NCBI RefSeq assembly: GCF_039543505.1
Contig: NZ_BAABJW010000003.1
Span: 372,001 to 436,000 of the forward strand
Reading direction: 5' to 3'
DNA from: Litoribaculum gwangyangense
GTDB lineage: Bacteria; Bacteroidota; Bacteroidia; Flavobacteriales; Flavobacteriaceae
DNA length: 64,000 bases
The notes beneath the pieces were generated by a model. The model saw only the letters and a program-made list of their open reading frames with translations, searched no databases and was not told the DNA's origin. A program made the position numbers and the translations under genes. Positions 27,381 to 37,593 of this stretch are shown here, in pieces (the stretch's first letter is position 1; each line of letters begins with the position of its first letter).

Positions 27381-27410
27381 AAAAAAATAGCCATCAAAAA
27401 TGATGGCTAT
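27381..27410 (-). terminator. Rho-independent terminator after the LRR gene
   Basis: On the minus strand a perfect 10-bp stem (ATAGCCATCA/TGATGGCTAT) with a 4-nt loop is followed by seven Ts. It lies 25 bp after the LRR stop codon and immediately upstream of the CPXCG start. Confidence 0.85.
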
Positions 27411-27435
27411 TCAAAACAATATTTAAAAATTAATT

Positions 27436-28260
27436 TTATTCTTTTTCAATATCCATTACCGCGGTAGAATTTTGTAATTCTAACAAACCTAATGTTGGTG
27501 GGTTTTTACCTGAAACGCTTATATATTCTTGATTTAAATTATTATCACTAACCATGACTGTATTTAACTTTGTTAAGTTAATAAGATCTATAGGCAAATC
27601 ACCTGTAAACTGATTAGTGGACAATAATAACTCTTCTAAATCTTTTAATTGGGCAATTTCAATAGGAATTTCTCCATTCATTTTGTTATCCATTAAACTC
27701 AACTTTTGAAGTTTTGTTAATGCATAAATCTCAGTTGGGATTTGTCCTGTTAAATAGTTACTTCCTAACAACAGTTCTCTTAGATTGGTAAGTTCCATTA
27801 AAGAGGCTGGTATCTTACCAGTAAGTTTGTTGCTGTATAATTTTAAAGATTCTAATTTTTTCAATTCTCCCAATTCTGTTGGAATATTACCTTCAAAACC
27901 ATTCATAAACAATTCAAGCGATGTTAAATCTTTTAAATTTTTTAGAGACGTTGGAATGGTTCCAGTTAATTTATTAAAACCTAGATTTATCTTCCTTAAG
28001 TGAATTAAACTTCCTATTTCTGCAGGCAAATTTCCTTGTAAGTTGTTGAATTGAAGATTTAATTCAACTATTTTTTCGTTTTCAATCTTAACACCGTACC
28101 AAGAATCTATTGATGCACTTAAATCCCAAGTAGAATTCCATTCGGTTCCGTTGGTCGAGTGGTATAGAGCAATTAATGCGTCTTTTTCAGTTGAGGAAAT
28201 ATTAGCAAATGAGTAAAATGCTGTTAATATAAAGATTAGTGATAACTTTAAGGTCTTCAT
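27436..28260 (-). CDS. Secreted leucine-rich-repeat protein
   Basis: This 274-residue protein has a signal peptide (about 1-20). An LRR cap (TEKDALIALYHSTNGTEWN) and roughly seven tandem 24-residue repeats follow. The repeat pattern is L..L.L..N.LTG.IP, close to the plant-specific LRR type. The repeats run from about residue 62 to 245. LRR proteins of this kind act in protein or glycan binding at the surface. There is no visible type IX sorting domain at the C-terminus, so it may stay in the periplasm or be secreted another way. It is a single-gene transcript with a terminator directly after it. Confidence 0.85.
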   Translation of the reverse strand: MKTLKLSLIFILTAFYSFANISSTEKDALIALYHSTNGTEWNSTWDLSASIDSWYGVKIENEKIVELNLQFNNLQGNLPAEIGSLIHLRKINLGFNKLTGTIPTSLKNLKDLTSLELFMNGFEGNIPTELGELKKLESLKLYSNKLTGKIPASLMELTNLRELLLGSNYLTGQIPTEIYALTKLQKLSLMDNKMNGEIPIEIAQLKDLEELLLSTNQFTGDLPIDLINLTKLNTVMVSDNNLNQEYISVSGKNPPTLGLLELQNSTAVMDIEKE

Positions 28261-28396
28261 GATGTGGTTAAATTTGGGATTAACTAGTACGAAGATATAT
28301 CACAATCAGACTAATTGCTATTTTATTCGATGAAATGCATTATATTTTAACATTTACAAATCGATGAATGACACTTAGGTATCACTTTGACTATTT

Positions 28397-29725
28397 TTAA
28401 AAACTAACATTCAATAATTCTCCGCTTATTTGAAGTAATTGGATTTCTGCCAATTTTGCTAAATATTTAGCTTGATTTCTATTTAATTCAGCATTTAGGA
28501 GATTCAATTGCGCTTGCCTAAATTCTATAGAGTTAACTTGTCCTAATTTGAATTTTTCGGAGGTTCTTTCAAAATTATTTTGTGCTGTTAAAATATTTTC
28601 TTCTTGTATATTGTAAATGACTAATTTGTTTTGATAATCATCCCAGGCATTATTGAAATCACGTTCTATATTCATAAGGATTTGCTCCTTCTGAATTTGT
28701 TGATTTTCTAAATTAATTTTCGCATTCTTTACCCGATTGAAAGTAGCCCCACCGTCAAATAAATTCCATGAAAAATTCAAACCACCTGATAGCCCAGTAT
28801 TTGTAGACACCGCCACAAAGGATGCTGCATTATTATTATTTTCATTCCAACCATAAGTACCAGTTAATCCGATAGTAGGCAAAAAACCTGATTTACCAAA
28901 TTTTAGTGCCAAATTACTTATGTCTATGTTTTTTTCGGTTTGCAATAACAGTGAATTTCTTGTTTTAGCACCTTCATAAAGAGCTTCCTTGTTTAACAAA
29001 CCAGCAAAACTTATTGCGGTATCTACAGAGAAATTATTTCCTAAAGCATTTCCTAGTACCACATTTAAGTCGCGCTTAAAATTTATCAGTTGTTGTTTAG
29101 CGTTAATTAAATTAATACTATCATTGTTAATGTCTACTTCAGCATTTAAAATACCCAGCTTTGTGCTTTGTCCATAATCGAACTGATATTTTGCACGTAA
29201 AAGGCGATCTTTAGAAATTGTCAAAGTTTCATTTAAGGCGTCTATATTTTCTGTTAATTGTGCAACATTGTAGTACACAGAGAATAGTTGAGATATGGTG
29301 TTTTCTATGGTTTCTCTGGCCTGTAACTCTGTTAATTTGTATTGTTCTTTTAGTTGTTTGTAATTATAACTCCTACCAAGACCATCAAATAAGACGTAAT
29401 TAACATTTATTGAAGCATTATATCTTGAACTTTCCGCTCCATCAAGTACCCGAACATCACCATTAGAAAGTTCTGCTTCAGTATCATCAATGTTATAAGT
29501 AGCACCTGCATTGGCTCTAATTGTGGGAAGATAGCCAGAATTTAAAATACTGGCATTGTTCATAGCTAAATCTAAACTATTATTCGCCAATTTTATTCCA
29601 TAGTTATTCTCTAATGCTAACTTTACAGCGTCATTTGGGGTTACTATTTGTTCTTGACTGTGGTTCTTATAAGCATGAACAAATAGTAAAATAAAAAAAA
29701 CAACTTTAATATTCATGTTCTTCAT
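28397..29725 (-). CDS. TolC-family outer-membrane efflux protein
   Basis: This 442-residue outer-membrane channel protein of the TolC/OEP family has a signal peptide near residues 1-23. Two homologous OEP halves of long helices carry typical motifs (LALENNYGIKLANNSLDLA, and later NLLNAELNRNQAKYLAKLAEIQLLQISG near the end). It forms the outer-membrane exit of the RND pump encoded directly upstream. Its start codon overlaps the end of the pump gene by 20 bp, which implies translational coupling. An in-frame ATG nine bases downstream is an alternative start. Confidence 0.93.
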   Translation of the reverse strand: MKNMNIKVVFFILLFVHAYKNHSQEQIVTPNDAVKLALENNYGIKLANNSLDLAMNNASILNSGYLPTIRANAGATYNIDDTEAELSNGDVRVLDGAESSRYNASINVNYVLFDGLGRSYNYKQLKEQYKLTELQARETIENTISQLFSVYYNVAQLTENIDALNETLTISKDRLLRAKYQFDYGQSTKLGILNAEVDINNDSINLINAKQQLINFKRDLNVVLGNALGNNFSVDTAISFAGLLNKEALYEGAKTRNSLLLQTEKNIDISNLALKFGKSGFLPTIGLTGTYGWNENNNNAASFVAVSTNTGLSGGLNFSWNLFDGGATFNRVKNAKINLENQQIQKEQILMNIERDFNNAWDDYQNKLVIYNIQEENILTAQNNFERTSEKFKLGQVNSIEFRQAQLNLLNAELNRNQAKYLAKLAEIQLLQISGELLNVSF

Positions 29726-32700
29726 TTTGTTCTTTAATAGCCCTTTCTACTTGCTCTTTCGCTACTCTTTTACCAGAAGCTAACCATGCCATACTAACTT
29801 TCGCACTATTCGTTGCCGATAATAAAATTGGCAATACTATTAGCGTCAAAATTGTGGCCATTCCAATGCCATAAGCAATAGAAATAGCCATTGGTTGTAA
29901 AAATTGGGCCGCTCTGCTCTTTTCTAAAAGTAGAGGTGCAATACCGGCCACTGTTGTTAGAGACGTTAAAAAAATGGCTCTAAATCTATTTTTTCCTGCT
30001 TCAAATAAGGCTTTATCGAAAGACATACCCTCTGTTAAAAATGAATTAAATTTACCTATTAAAACTAAACCATCATTTACCATAATACCAATCAACGCTA
30101 TGATACCTAACATTGAAGAAATATTTATTGGGAAACCATGCAAGTAATGTCCCCATCCAACGGCTATAAAACTTAAAGGAATCATTAAAATTAAAAGAAA
30201 TGGCTGACTATAACTTCTAAACGTAAAGGCAATAACTACATAAATTAAAAATATTACAACTGGAAGCGTCGTTGCTGCAGATTTTGAAAGTTTATTAGCC
30301 TCTCGGTTTTGACCTTCATAAGAAACCGATATTGAAGGGTATTTCGATAAGATATCGGGCATAATATTATTTCTAATATCTTCAATAATTTCAGTAGGAC
30401 TTCCTTTGGCATCTGCCAAATCAGCATTAACTTGAATTTCTCTTCTACCATCTAAATGTCTTATACTCTCTTCTCCTCTTTTAATTTGATAGGTTGCTAT
30501 TTCACCAAATGGAACTCTCTCTCCATTAGGAGTCACAATTCTCATATCATCCAAATCGTTAATCGACTCTCTGTTTGTTCTATCATAACGCACCCACACC
30601 CTAATTTCATCTTGTCCTCGCTGGAAACGTTGCGCCTGTAAACCAAAAAAGCCGGATCTTACTTGGGCCATAACATCCCTTAAATTTAAGCCTAATGCAT
30701 AAGCAGATTCTTTCAACTCAATATTTATCTCTTTAATACCCTCCGGATCTGTATCTGTAATATCGGCCAAAAGGGCATTATTCTCCAAAACCTCTCGTAA
30801 TTCTGCAGTAGCTTCTTTTAATTCCGCTGTATTAAAGCCTAAAAGAGATACTGAAACTGGAGTTCCACCAAAATTTCGGCCCGAACCAAAAGTAAGAAGT
30901 TCTACACCATACACCTCACCTACTTCTTTACGTATAGAATTGGTTATTTCTTGAGCTGAAAAGTCTCTTTCTTCTCCTCTTAACAAGTTTACAGATAAAC
31001 TGGCCTTATTATTTCCTGGTCCTACATTTTTTACAATATTTTCTACTACGGGTTTGTTATCTGTTTGACGCTCAGTAAAAACCGTGTTTATTCGCCATGC
31101 AGCGTCTTCAACCATAGAAATAATTGAATCTGTAATTTTAGGATTGGTACCTTCTGGCATTAATAAATTAATGCTCACGCGATCACTATCTAAATTAGGA
31201 AAAAAGGCACTTTTTATAACACCTCCTTGATAAGCACCAATGGTTATTATCATAAGTCCTAAAAAAATTGAAAATGTTATAAAACGTTGCCTTAAAGCAA
31301 ATTTTAAAATGGGACTATACAATTGATCTCTTAAATATTTCATAAAGCGATCACCATATTCATTGAATTTTCGAAGTTTTAAAAATACTTTTTCAATACC
31401 ACGTTTCTTTTTTTGTTGTTTGGGCGTTATTTTTTCCAATGCCTTAGAATGCGCTATATGTGCAGGTAATATGACCAAAGCTTCAAAAAGCGAAACGACT
31501 AAGGTTAATATGACGATTAATGACACTTCACTAAAAGTATCACCTATACGTCCATCTAAAAACAAGAAAGTAGAAAAAGCAAGCACCGTAGTTAAAATAG
31601 CTGATATGATGGGTGGTAAAACTTCTATTGTGCCATCAATAGCGGCCTGAATTCTGGGTTTGCCTTTTTCATAATGTTGATAAATATTCTCAGATATTAC
31701 AATCCCATCATCAACTAAAATACCTACTACAATTATCATCCCAAAAAGAGACACTAAATTTATAGTTATCCCAAAATACGAAGCAAAAATGAACATTCCT
31801 AAAAAGGAAACCGGTAGGCCTAATGCCACCCAAAATGCTAATCGAGTATTAAGGAATAAAGACAAGAAAATCAAAACAAGAAAAATTCCCATAGCTCCAT
31901 TTTCCAATAATAACCATGTTCTATCTCTTAAATTAATTGAACTATCTCTAACTACATCAATTCTTACCCCTGTATTTTTTTCATTAAACTCTTCAATATA
32001 TTTGTTAACACTAGCTGCGGCACCCAATAAATCTTCATTATTCGTATTAGTAATCTCGATATTTACGGAAGGATTACCATTAAAATAGGAGGCATTAGGA
32101 GTTTCGGAAAACCTATCTCTTACCGTGGCGACGTCTTGAAGTCTTACAATAGTTCCATCTTCCTTAGCTCTGACCGTCAGATTATTTAGCTCAATCCCGT
32201 AATAGGATCGGTTATTTGCTCTTATTAAATAATCTTCAGCTTCAGTTTTTATATTACCTCCCGAAGAAAGTATATTAGCCTGAGAAACTGCCTCTGCTAC
32301 CTCTGAAAAAGTTAAATCATATGCTAAAAGGTCATTTTCCCTAACTGCAATTTCAATTTCCTCATCAGGATACCCTGAGACGTTTATCTGAGAAATACCT
32401 TCAATATTGCGCAAATCATTTTCAACCTGCCTCCCTATACTTTTTAATGTCTTCAGATCAACATTTTCGCCATTAATTGCAAAATCAATCGTTTGCCGAT
32501 AATTCTCTTGTTTAGCTACTACCAAAGGTTCCATTCCTGTTGGATAGTTTGGGACTCGATCTACAGCATTTTTTACTTCTGCTAACATAGCATCAATATC
32601 TTCTCCTCTTTCGATTTCAATAGCTATACTCCCCCCATTTTCCCTTGCCGTAGAGGTGGTTCTATCTATGCCTTTTAAACCTTTTAAATTATCCTCTATC

Positions 32701-32900
32701 TTAAGAATAATACCTTCCTCTATTTCCTGAGGCGCAGCACCAGGATATGCAATATTTATACTAATGTTTTTAGCGTCTTGAAGCGGTAAATAAGATGATT
32801 TTAATTGAAGTATGCCAAAAACACCAAACAAAACAAAACCAATGAGCACTACATTAACTGCAACACTATATTTAATAAAATATGAAATTATTTTTCTCAT
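29706..32900 (-). CDS. RND-family inner-membrane efflux pump
   Basis: This 1064-residue transporter is of the AcrB/MexB-like (HAE1) class. It has the usual two repeats of one helix, a large periplasmic porter domain and a bundle of further helices. The first helix is at about 11-33. The proton-relay pair is in GILVDDGIVISENIYQHYE, and the second half repeats it as LIGIMVNDGLVLIGK. The length is normal. Together with the fusion protein upstream (1-bp gap) and the TolC protein downstream (overlap) it forms a tripartite proton-driven exporter. The CusA metal motif is not apparent, so drugs or lipophilic compounds are more likely substrates than copper. No regulator gene is adjacent. Confidence 0.95.
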   Translation of the reverse strand: MRKIISYFIKYSVAVNVVLIGFVLFGVFGILQLKSSYLPLQDAKNISINIAYPGAAPQEIEEGIILKIEDNLKGLKGIDRTTSTARENGGSIAIEIERGEDIDAMLAEVKNAVDRVPNYPTGMEPLVVAKQENYRQTIDFAINGENVDLKTLKSIGRQVENDLRNIEGISQINVSGYPDEEIEIAVRENDLLAYDLTFSEVAEAVSQANILSSGGNIKTEAEDYLIRANNRSYYGIELNNLTVRAKEDGTIVRLQDVATVRDRFSETPNASYFNGNPSVNIEITNTNNEDLLGAAASVNKYIEEFNEKNTGVRIDVVRDSSINLRDRTWLLLENGAMGIFLVLIFLSLFLNTRLAFWVALGLPVSFLGMFIFASYFGITINLVSLFGMIIVVGILVDDGIVISENIYQHYEKGKPRIQAAIDGTIEVLPPIISAILTTVLAFSTFLFLDGRIGDTFSEVSLIVILTLVVSLFEALVILPAHIAHSKALEKITPKQQKKKRGIEKVFLKLRKFNEYGDRFMKYLRDQLYSPILKFALRQRFITFSIFLGLMIITIGAYQGGVIKSAFFPNLDSDRVSINLLMPEGTNPKITDSIISMVEDAAWRINTVFTERQTDNKPVVENIVKNVGPGNNKASLSVNLLRGEERDFSAQEITNSIRKEVGEVYGVELLTFGSGRNFGGTPVSVSLLGFNTAELKEATAELREVLENNALLADITDTDPEGIKEINIELKESAYALGLNLRDVMAQVRSGFFGLQAQRFQRGQDEIRVWVRYDRTNRESINDLDDMRIVTPNGERVPFGEIATYQIKRGEESIRHLDGRREIQVNADLADAKGSPTEIIEDIRNNIMPDILSKYPSISVSYEGQNREANKLSKSAATTLPVVIFLIYVVIAFTFRSYSQPFLLILMIPLSFIAVGWGHYLHGFPINISSMLGIIALIGIMVNDGLVLIGKFNSFLTEGMSFDKALFEAGKNRFRAIFLTSLTTVAGIAPLLLEKSRAAQFLQPMAISIAYGIGMATILTLIVLPILLSATNSAKVSMAWLASGKRVAKEQVERAIKEQNEEHEY

Positions 32901-32901
32901 A

Positions 32902-34068
32902 TTAATTATTTAATACTCTTGATTCCTGTTTGGTATTGGATAAATTAGCTGGCTTTACAAGCATACCAATAAAAGCTCCTGCTAATGGTCTAGAAAGTAT
33001 TTTGGTGCCATCTGGAACACCTTTTATAACAACATCATTTGGAAAGAAATAAACGGGATCAATTTTTAAAACATCCAGTAAACTGTCTTTTAAAATAAAT
33101 ATTTCAGAATCATTAACTAGTAATTTTCTCGAGATTTTAATTGCGTTAGGCTCTTCAGAAGCTTGCAATTGTGCTTCAAGGTACATGCCTTCTTTCAAAT
33201 TATCCGATTTAACCTCAACGTAAACCTTAATCGTTTGAGTGGTTTGGTCAATTTTACTATTTATTCGAACTACTTCGCCAATATAAGACTCTTTACCACC
33301 TATAGTACTTAGGTTAACGGATTCGCCTATTTTTAATAAATCGCTGTATGATTTACTAATAGCTAGTTCTACCTCATAAACAGAGGCATCAATAAACTCT
33401 CCTAATTTTTGACCAGGTCTTACAAGAGTGCCTTTGGTTACCAAAGCTTCAGTAAGAACCCCATCATAAGGTGCTGTAAGTCTGTATTTAGAGAGTCTTT
33501 GCTCTAAGTTTTTAACATTATAATAGGCTGATAATATACCTCGACCAGTAATAAAATAACTAACCTTTTCATCATTTATATCTGGAAGAGCATTTATAGA
33601 CTTATCCATATCAAAAGCCATCAGATACTTTTCCCAAACTTTATAATGTTCCGGAAAATCTAATCTTAAATCTGGAATGATAGAGGTTATTAAATTATAA
33701 AGATTACTTTTAGCAGCCTGCACGGATGCAAAATATTCGCTTGAGTTAATTTTTATTAAAGTTTCACCTTTTTTGAAAGACTGACCTGCTTTAAAATCAT
33801 GAGAACTCGATTCAAATATTCCTTGAACTTCAGAATACAACTCAAATCTATTTTTTGCAATTAAATTTCCATTTGCTGGAATGATAATTGGAATATTAGT
33901 ATTCTTTACAGTTTCAACAAAAACAGTTTTAACAACTTTTTCAACTTTAGGCCTTACTTTTTTATTATTTTCAATAATATAATAAGCGCCTAAGAAAGAC
34001 GCTATTAAAATTAAAATACCAATACCAATTAGTGCTATTTTTCGCATTTTTGAGCTTTTGATGGTCAA
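32902..34068 (-). CDS. RND periplasmic membrane-fusion protein (HlyD/AcrA family)
   Basis: This 388-residue adaptor protein links the RND pump to TolC. One N-terminal membrane anchor (KIALIGIGILILIASFLGAYYI) is followed by a lipoyl/barrel-sandwich half (GNLIAKNRFELYSEVQG), an alpha-hairpin of helices, and the second lipoyl half (LTAPYDGVLTEALVTKGTLVRPGQKLGEF). A beta-barrel domain follows. It is the first gene of the three-gene efflux operon. The annotated start at 34068 adds seven residues before an alternative Met (MRKIALIG at 34047). Confidence 0.93.
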   Translation of the reverse strand: MTIKSSKMRKIALIGIGILILIASFLGAYYIIENNKKVRPKVEKVVKTVFVETVKNTNIPIIIPANGNLIAKNRFELYSEVQGIFESSSHDFKAGQSFKKGETLIKINSSEYFASVQAAKSNLYNLITSIIPDLRLDFPEHYKVWEKYLMAFDMDKSINALPDINDEKVSYFITGRGILSAYYNVKNLEQRLSKYRLTAPYDGVLTEALVTKGTLVRPGQKLGEFIDASVYEVELAISKSYSDLLKIGESVNLSTIGGKESYIGEVVRINSKIDQTTQTIKVYVEVKSDNLKEGMYLEAQLQASEEPNAIKISRKLLVNDSEIFILKDSLLDVLKIDPVYFFPNDVVIKGVPDGTKILSRPLAGAFIGMLVKPANLSNTKQESRVLNN

Positions 34069-34120
34069 GGATGCAAAATTACCTAATTAGTAACCCGTAT
34101 GAGTTAAAAAAAACTTAAAA

Positions 34121-36031
34121 TTAACTTTCGAGGGTATCTATTTCAAATTGAATAAATTCCCATTTTTCCATACAATTTTGTAAATCACTTTTCAGTTTTT
34201 GGTAATTTTCAAAAAAGTTAGCTTTGGAAGTAACTTCTTCATAATTAACTTCCAACTGAACGTCTATAGATTTTATTTGTCGTTCTAACTCACCAATTTT
34301 AGATTCAATATTACTTAACTTATTATTTAAGCTTTTTAATTTTTTTTGCTCTTCGTAAGATTGTTGTTTGTTTTCTTTTGGTAGTTCTTTAATAACGGTT
34401 CGTTTCTCAACCTCACGTAAACTTTCTACCTTACGCTGATCTAAATAATAGTCTATATCACCTAAATATTCTTTGAGTTTGTGATCTTTAAATTCATAAA
34501 CCTTATTGGTTAATCCTTGGAGAAAATCACGATCATGCGATACTAGAATTAATGTGCCTCCAAAACGTTTTAGAGCTTCTTTCAAAACATTTTTAGACTT
34601 AATATCCAAGTGGTTTGTAGGCTCATCCATAATCAAAACATTAAATGGTTGAAGCATTAATTTTGCTAAAGCTAAACGGTTACGTTCACCACCAGAAAGT
34701 ACTCTTACATATTTTTCAACCTCATCGCCACGGAATAAAAATGATCCTAAAATATCCCGCACCTTGCTTCTGTTGGTTTCATTTGCAGCATCAATCATGG
34801 TATCTAAAACGGTTTTATTGCCATCTAAATACTCCGCTTGGTTTTGGGCAAAATATCCTATTTGAACATTGTGTCCCAGTTTTAAATGCCCATTGTATTT
34901 GATATCGCCCACAATTATTTTTGCGAGGGTAGATTTTCCTTGTCCATTTTGACCAACAAAAGCTGTTTTGCTATCACGTTCAATAAGCAAATTTATATGC
35001 TTTAACACATGGTTATCGCCGTAATTTTTTGAAATATCTTCAGCTTCAACTACCACCTTTCCGGGAGTAATGGAGACTGGAAAATTAAGAGTCATCACAC
35101 TATTATCATCCTCATCAACCTCAATTCTATCAATTTTATCAAGCTTTTTGATAAGGGATTGTGCCATAGTTGCTTTGCTTGCTTTGGCACGAAACTTTTC
35201 AATGAGTTTTTCGGTTTGTTCGATTTGTTTTTGCTGATTTTTTTGGGATGCTAACTGTTGGGTTCTCAATTCTTCACGCAATACCAAATATTTTGTGTAT
35301 GGCTTTGGATAATCATAAATCCTTCCCAAAGAAATTTCTATGGTGCGGTTTGTCACATTATCCAAAAACATTTTATCATGCGACACAATAACAACGGCTC
35401 CTGTATAATTCTTTAAAAAACCTTCTAACCAAATAATGGACTCTATATCCAAATGGTTTGTGGGTTCATCTAACAACAAAATATCATTGTTTTGAAGCAG
35501 CAATTTTGCCAATTCAATCCGCATCCGCCAACCTCCTGAAAATGTATCCGTTAGTTTATCAAAATCTTTTCGTTTAAACCCCAGACCCTGTAGAATTTTT
35601 TCTGTATCTCCTTGGTAGTTATAACCGCCAATAATTTCATATTGATGTTGCAGATCATTTATATCGACCATTAATTGATGATAGCCTTCGCTTTCATAAT
35701 CGGTTCGTTCTGCTAATTGTGTATTAACCGATTCCATTTTGGCCTCTAAATCTTTAATTTCTGTAAAGGCTTCATAAGACTCTTCCAACACGGTTCTACC
35801 TAAAACAAAGTCGATATCTTGTTTTAAAAATCCAATTTTTAGTTCTTTATCCGTTGCTATTTGACCTGTATCGGGTTCCATTTCTCTGGATAGAATTTTA
35901 AGCATCGTAGATTTGCCAGCTCCATTTTTACCAATTAGACCTACTCTGTCGCCATTTCCAAGTTTAAATGTTATATCTTCAAAGAGATATTCTCCTTGAA
36001 ATGAAATTGATAAATTATGGATGTTCATCAT
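34121..36031 (-). CDS. ABC-F family ATPase (ribosome-associated)
   Basis: This 636-residue soluble protein has two ABC ATPase domains and no membrane segments. Walker A sequences are GKNGAGKST (about 36-44) and GQNGQGKST (about 345-353). ABC signatures are FSGGWRMR and LSGGERNR, and Walker B sequences are LLLDEPTNHLD and LIMDEPTNHLD. The linker between domains is the ABC-F arm region, and a C-terminal coiled coil (about 555-630) is present, as in Uup-type members. ABC-F proteins bind ribosomes and relieve stalling or give antibiotic protection. The start MMN could equally be the second Met. It is divergent from the DUF983 gene. Confidence 0.93.
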   Translation of the reverse strand: MMNIHNLSISFQGEYLFEDITFKLGNGDRVGLIGKNGAGKSTMLKILSREMEPDTGQIATDKELKIGFLKQDIDFVLGRTVLEESYEAFTEIKDLEAKMESVNTQLAERTDYESEGYHQLMVDINDLQHQYEIIGGYNYQGDTEKILQGLGFKRKDFDKLTDTFSGGWRMRIELAKLLLQNNDILLLDEPTNHLDIESIIWLEGFLKNYTGAVVIVSHDKMFLDNVTNRTIEISLGRIYDYPKPYTKYLVLREELRTQQLASQKNQQKQIEQTEKLIEKFRAKASKATMAQSLIKKLDKIDRIEVDEDDNSVMTLNFPVSITPGKVVVEAEDISKNYGDNHVLKHINLLIERDSKTAFVGQNGQGKSTLAKIIVGDIKYNGHLKLGHNVQIGYFAQNQAEYLDGNKTVLDTMIDAANETNRSKVRDILGSFLFRGDEVEKYVRVLSGGERNRLALAKLMLQPFNVLIMDEPTNHLDIKSKNVLKEALKRFGGTLILVSHDRDFLQGLTNKVYEFKDHKLKEYLGDIDYYLDQRKVESLREVEKRTVIKELPKENKQQSYEEQKKLKSLNNKLSNIESKIGELERQIKSIDVQLEVNYEEVTSKANFFENYQKLKSDLQNCMEKWEFIQFEIDTLES

Positions 36032-36117
36032 AAAAATGTAACTTTTATTACAAAAGCATTATTATTAATAATGTACTTTTACGTGTTTATTTGAGCTTGC
36101 AAAAATACATAATTATT

Positions 36118-36501
36118 ATGTTTAAAAAAGGAACCAAATTATATAGTATTTTAATAGGAGTTTGCCCAAAGTGTCATCAAGAATCTATGTACACTAATAA
36201 AAACCCATATAACCTATCTGAAGCATTAAGTATGCATGAAAAATGCTCAAATTGCGGTATTAAATATAAAATTGAGCCATCCTTCTTTTATGGCTCTATG
36301 TATGTTAGTTATGGGTTAGGAATTGCATTTGCAGTTGCAGCTTTTATTATTTCTTACTACTTTTTTAAAGCCAGTATTAATAATATTTTTATTTCTATTA
36401 TTGCAACGCTGGTTGTGTTTATGCCTATAATTTTGAGGTTATCTAGGAATATTTGGATCAATCTTTTTATACATTATGATAAATCCTTTGGAAAAAAGTG
36501 A
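36118..36501 (+). CDS. DUF983 zinc-ribbon membrane protein
   Basis: The protein has 127 residues when started at the ATG of MFKKGTKL; an in-frame TTG at 36091 is less likely. The N-terminus has a zinc ribbon (VCPKCHQES and KCSNCGIKY) and two membrane helices follow (GLGIAFAVAAFIISYYFF and IFISIIATLVVFMPIILRL). This is the architecture of the DUF983 family, of unknown function. Its 3' end is 4 bp from the convergent oxidoreductase stop codon. Confidence 0.85.
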   Translation: MFKKGTKLYSILIGVCPKCHQESMYTNKNPYNLSEALSMHEKCSNCGIKYKIEPSFFYGSMYVSYGLGIAFAVAAFIISYYFFKASINNIFISIIATLVVFMPIILRLSRNIWINLFIHYDKSFGKK

Positions 36502-36505
36502 TTCG

Positions 36506-37543
36506 TTAAAAACGTTTGATATCAATTTCTACATTTAAAGGAATGTTGTTTTCAATAAAACCAAAAAGTTTATTGGCTACATAAGGCCCCATCATAACAC
36601 CTCTCGTTCCCAAACCATTTAAAACATAAAGGTTTTTGTGTTTTGGATGTTGCCCTACCAAAGGCCTCCTGTCTTTAACCGTTGGCCTAATTCCTGCTAC
36701 TTGATTTATAACCTTGAATTCGCAATTTATAAGCTTTTTTAGCTTATACAAGAGTTCTTCTTTTCCTTTTTCGGTTACTTTTTGAGTTAGGTCTTTCCAT
36801 TCATAAGTGGCCCCAACTATATATGAATCCAGGCCTAATGGAATTAAAAAAATACCTGCCTTTAATACAAACTCAATTTTTAATCCTGGAGCTTGTATGG
36901 TAAGTAATTCTCCCTTTGCTGGAACTAAAGGCAAATGGTTGAAAAAAGGGTTATGCTTTATACCAAAACCTTCAGCAAACACGATGTTCTTGGCAATTAT
37001 TTCGTGGTATTTAATATATGTTTCTTCAACAATTAATTCTTCATAATCAAAGCGATTATCGAACAGTAATCCATTGCTTAATAGGTCTTTTTTATAAGCA
37101 TCAAGCATGGTTTTCACATCTAGCCTTCCTGTTTCTAAAACTTCACCGAAACCAAAAGGCGCATTAACTGATTGATTTTCATTTTTAATAATTTTTGTTG
37201 AAAGATATTCAGATAGTAAAGGTTTGTCTGAAGCTGTAAACCAATCGTTTTGTTCTTCTAAAGAAGCAAATTTTCGATATACCGGGATTTTATAATCGAG
37301 CTTTACGTTAAGTCTTTTCTCTATACTAGCATAAAGGGGCAATGCCATTTCAAGTTGCTCTTTACATTTCCAAACTGTTGTAAACCGTTTTAAAACTACC
37401 GGATTATACAAGCCCCCTGCTACGGTTGAGGATTGTTGTGAAGCGTTATCAAATACCACAAAGGTTTTATGGTGCTTTCTTAACTGCTCACAGAAACTAA
37501 TGCCTGCAATACCTATCCCTACAATAATATAATCTACTTGCAT
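36506..37543 (-). CDS. FAD-dependent oxidoreductase (DAO family)
   Basis: This 345-residue flavoprotein of the D-amino-acid oxidase fold has a Rossmann FAD-binding start YIIVGIGIAGIS (G-x-G-x-x-G, residues 8-13). A second FAD contact lies in the C-terminal region (GIRPTVKDRRPLVGQHPKHKNLYVLNGLGTRGVMMGPYVAN). It resembles the oxidase domain of MnmC and glycine oxidases, but the methyltransferase part of MnmC is absent. The substrate cannot be assigned. It is a single gene downstream of the gldN terminator. Confidence 0.85.
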   Translation of the reverse strand: MQVDYIIVGIGIAGISFCEQLRKHHKTFVVFDNASQQSSTVAGGLYNPVVLKRFTTVWKCKEQLEMALPLYASIEKRLNVKLDYKIPVYRKFASLEEQNDWFTASDKPLLSEYLSTKIIKNENQSVNAPFGFGEVLETGRLDVKTMLDAYKKDLLSNGLLFDNRFDYEELIVEETYIKYHEIIAKNIVFAEGFGIKHNPFFNHLPLVPAKGELLTIQAPGLKIEFVLKAGIFLIPLGLDSYIVGATYEWKDLTQKVTEKGKEELLYKLKKLINCEFKVINQVAGIRPTVKDRRPLVGQHPKHKNLYVLNGLGTRGVMMGPYVANKLFGFIENNIPLNVEIDIKRF

Positions 37544-37570
37544 ATTTTGCGAATATATATAGAATAATGG

Positions 37571-37590
37571 ATTCCTGCCTTCGCAGGAAT
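37571..37590. repeat. Small REP-like inverted repeat
   Basis: An 8-bp inverted repeat (ATTCCTGC, CTTC spacer, GCAGGAAT) is followed by GAC. It resembles the dispersed ATTCC-GC-rich-GGAAT palindromes seen between genes in many bacteria. It lies between the oxidoreductase start and the gldN terminator. Only one copy is in this window. Confidence 0.5.
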
Positions 37591-37593
37591 GAC

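Noticed and set aside
29706..34068. RND operon as a Cus-type copper exporter linked to the copper genes at 54-59 kb
   Set aside because: The pump shows HAE1/AcrB-like features and no evident Met-rich metal path. The operons are 20 kb apart.
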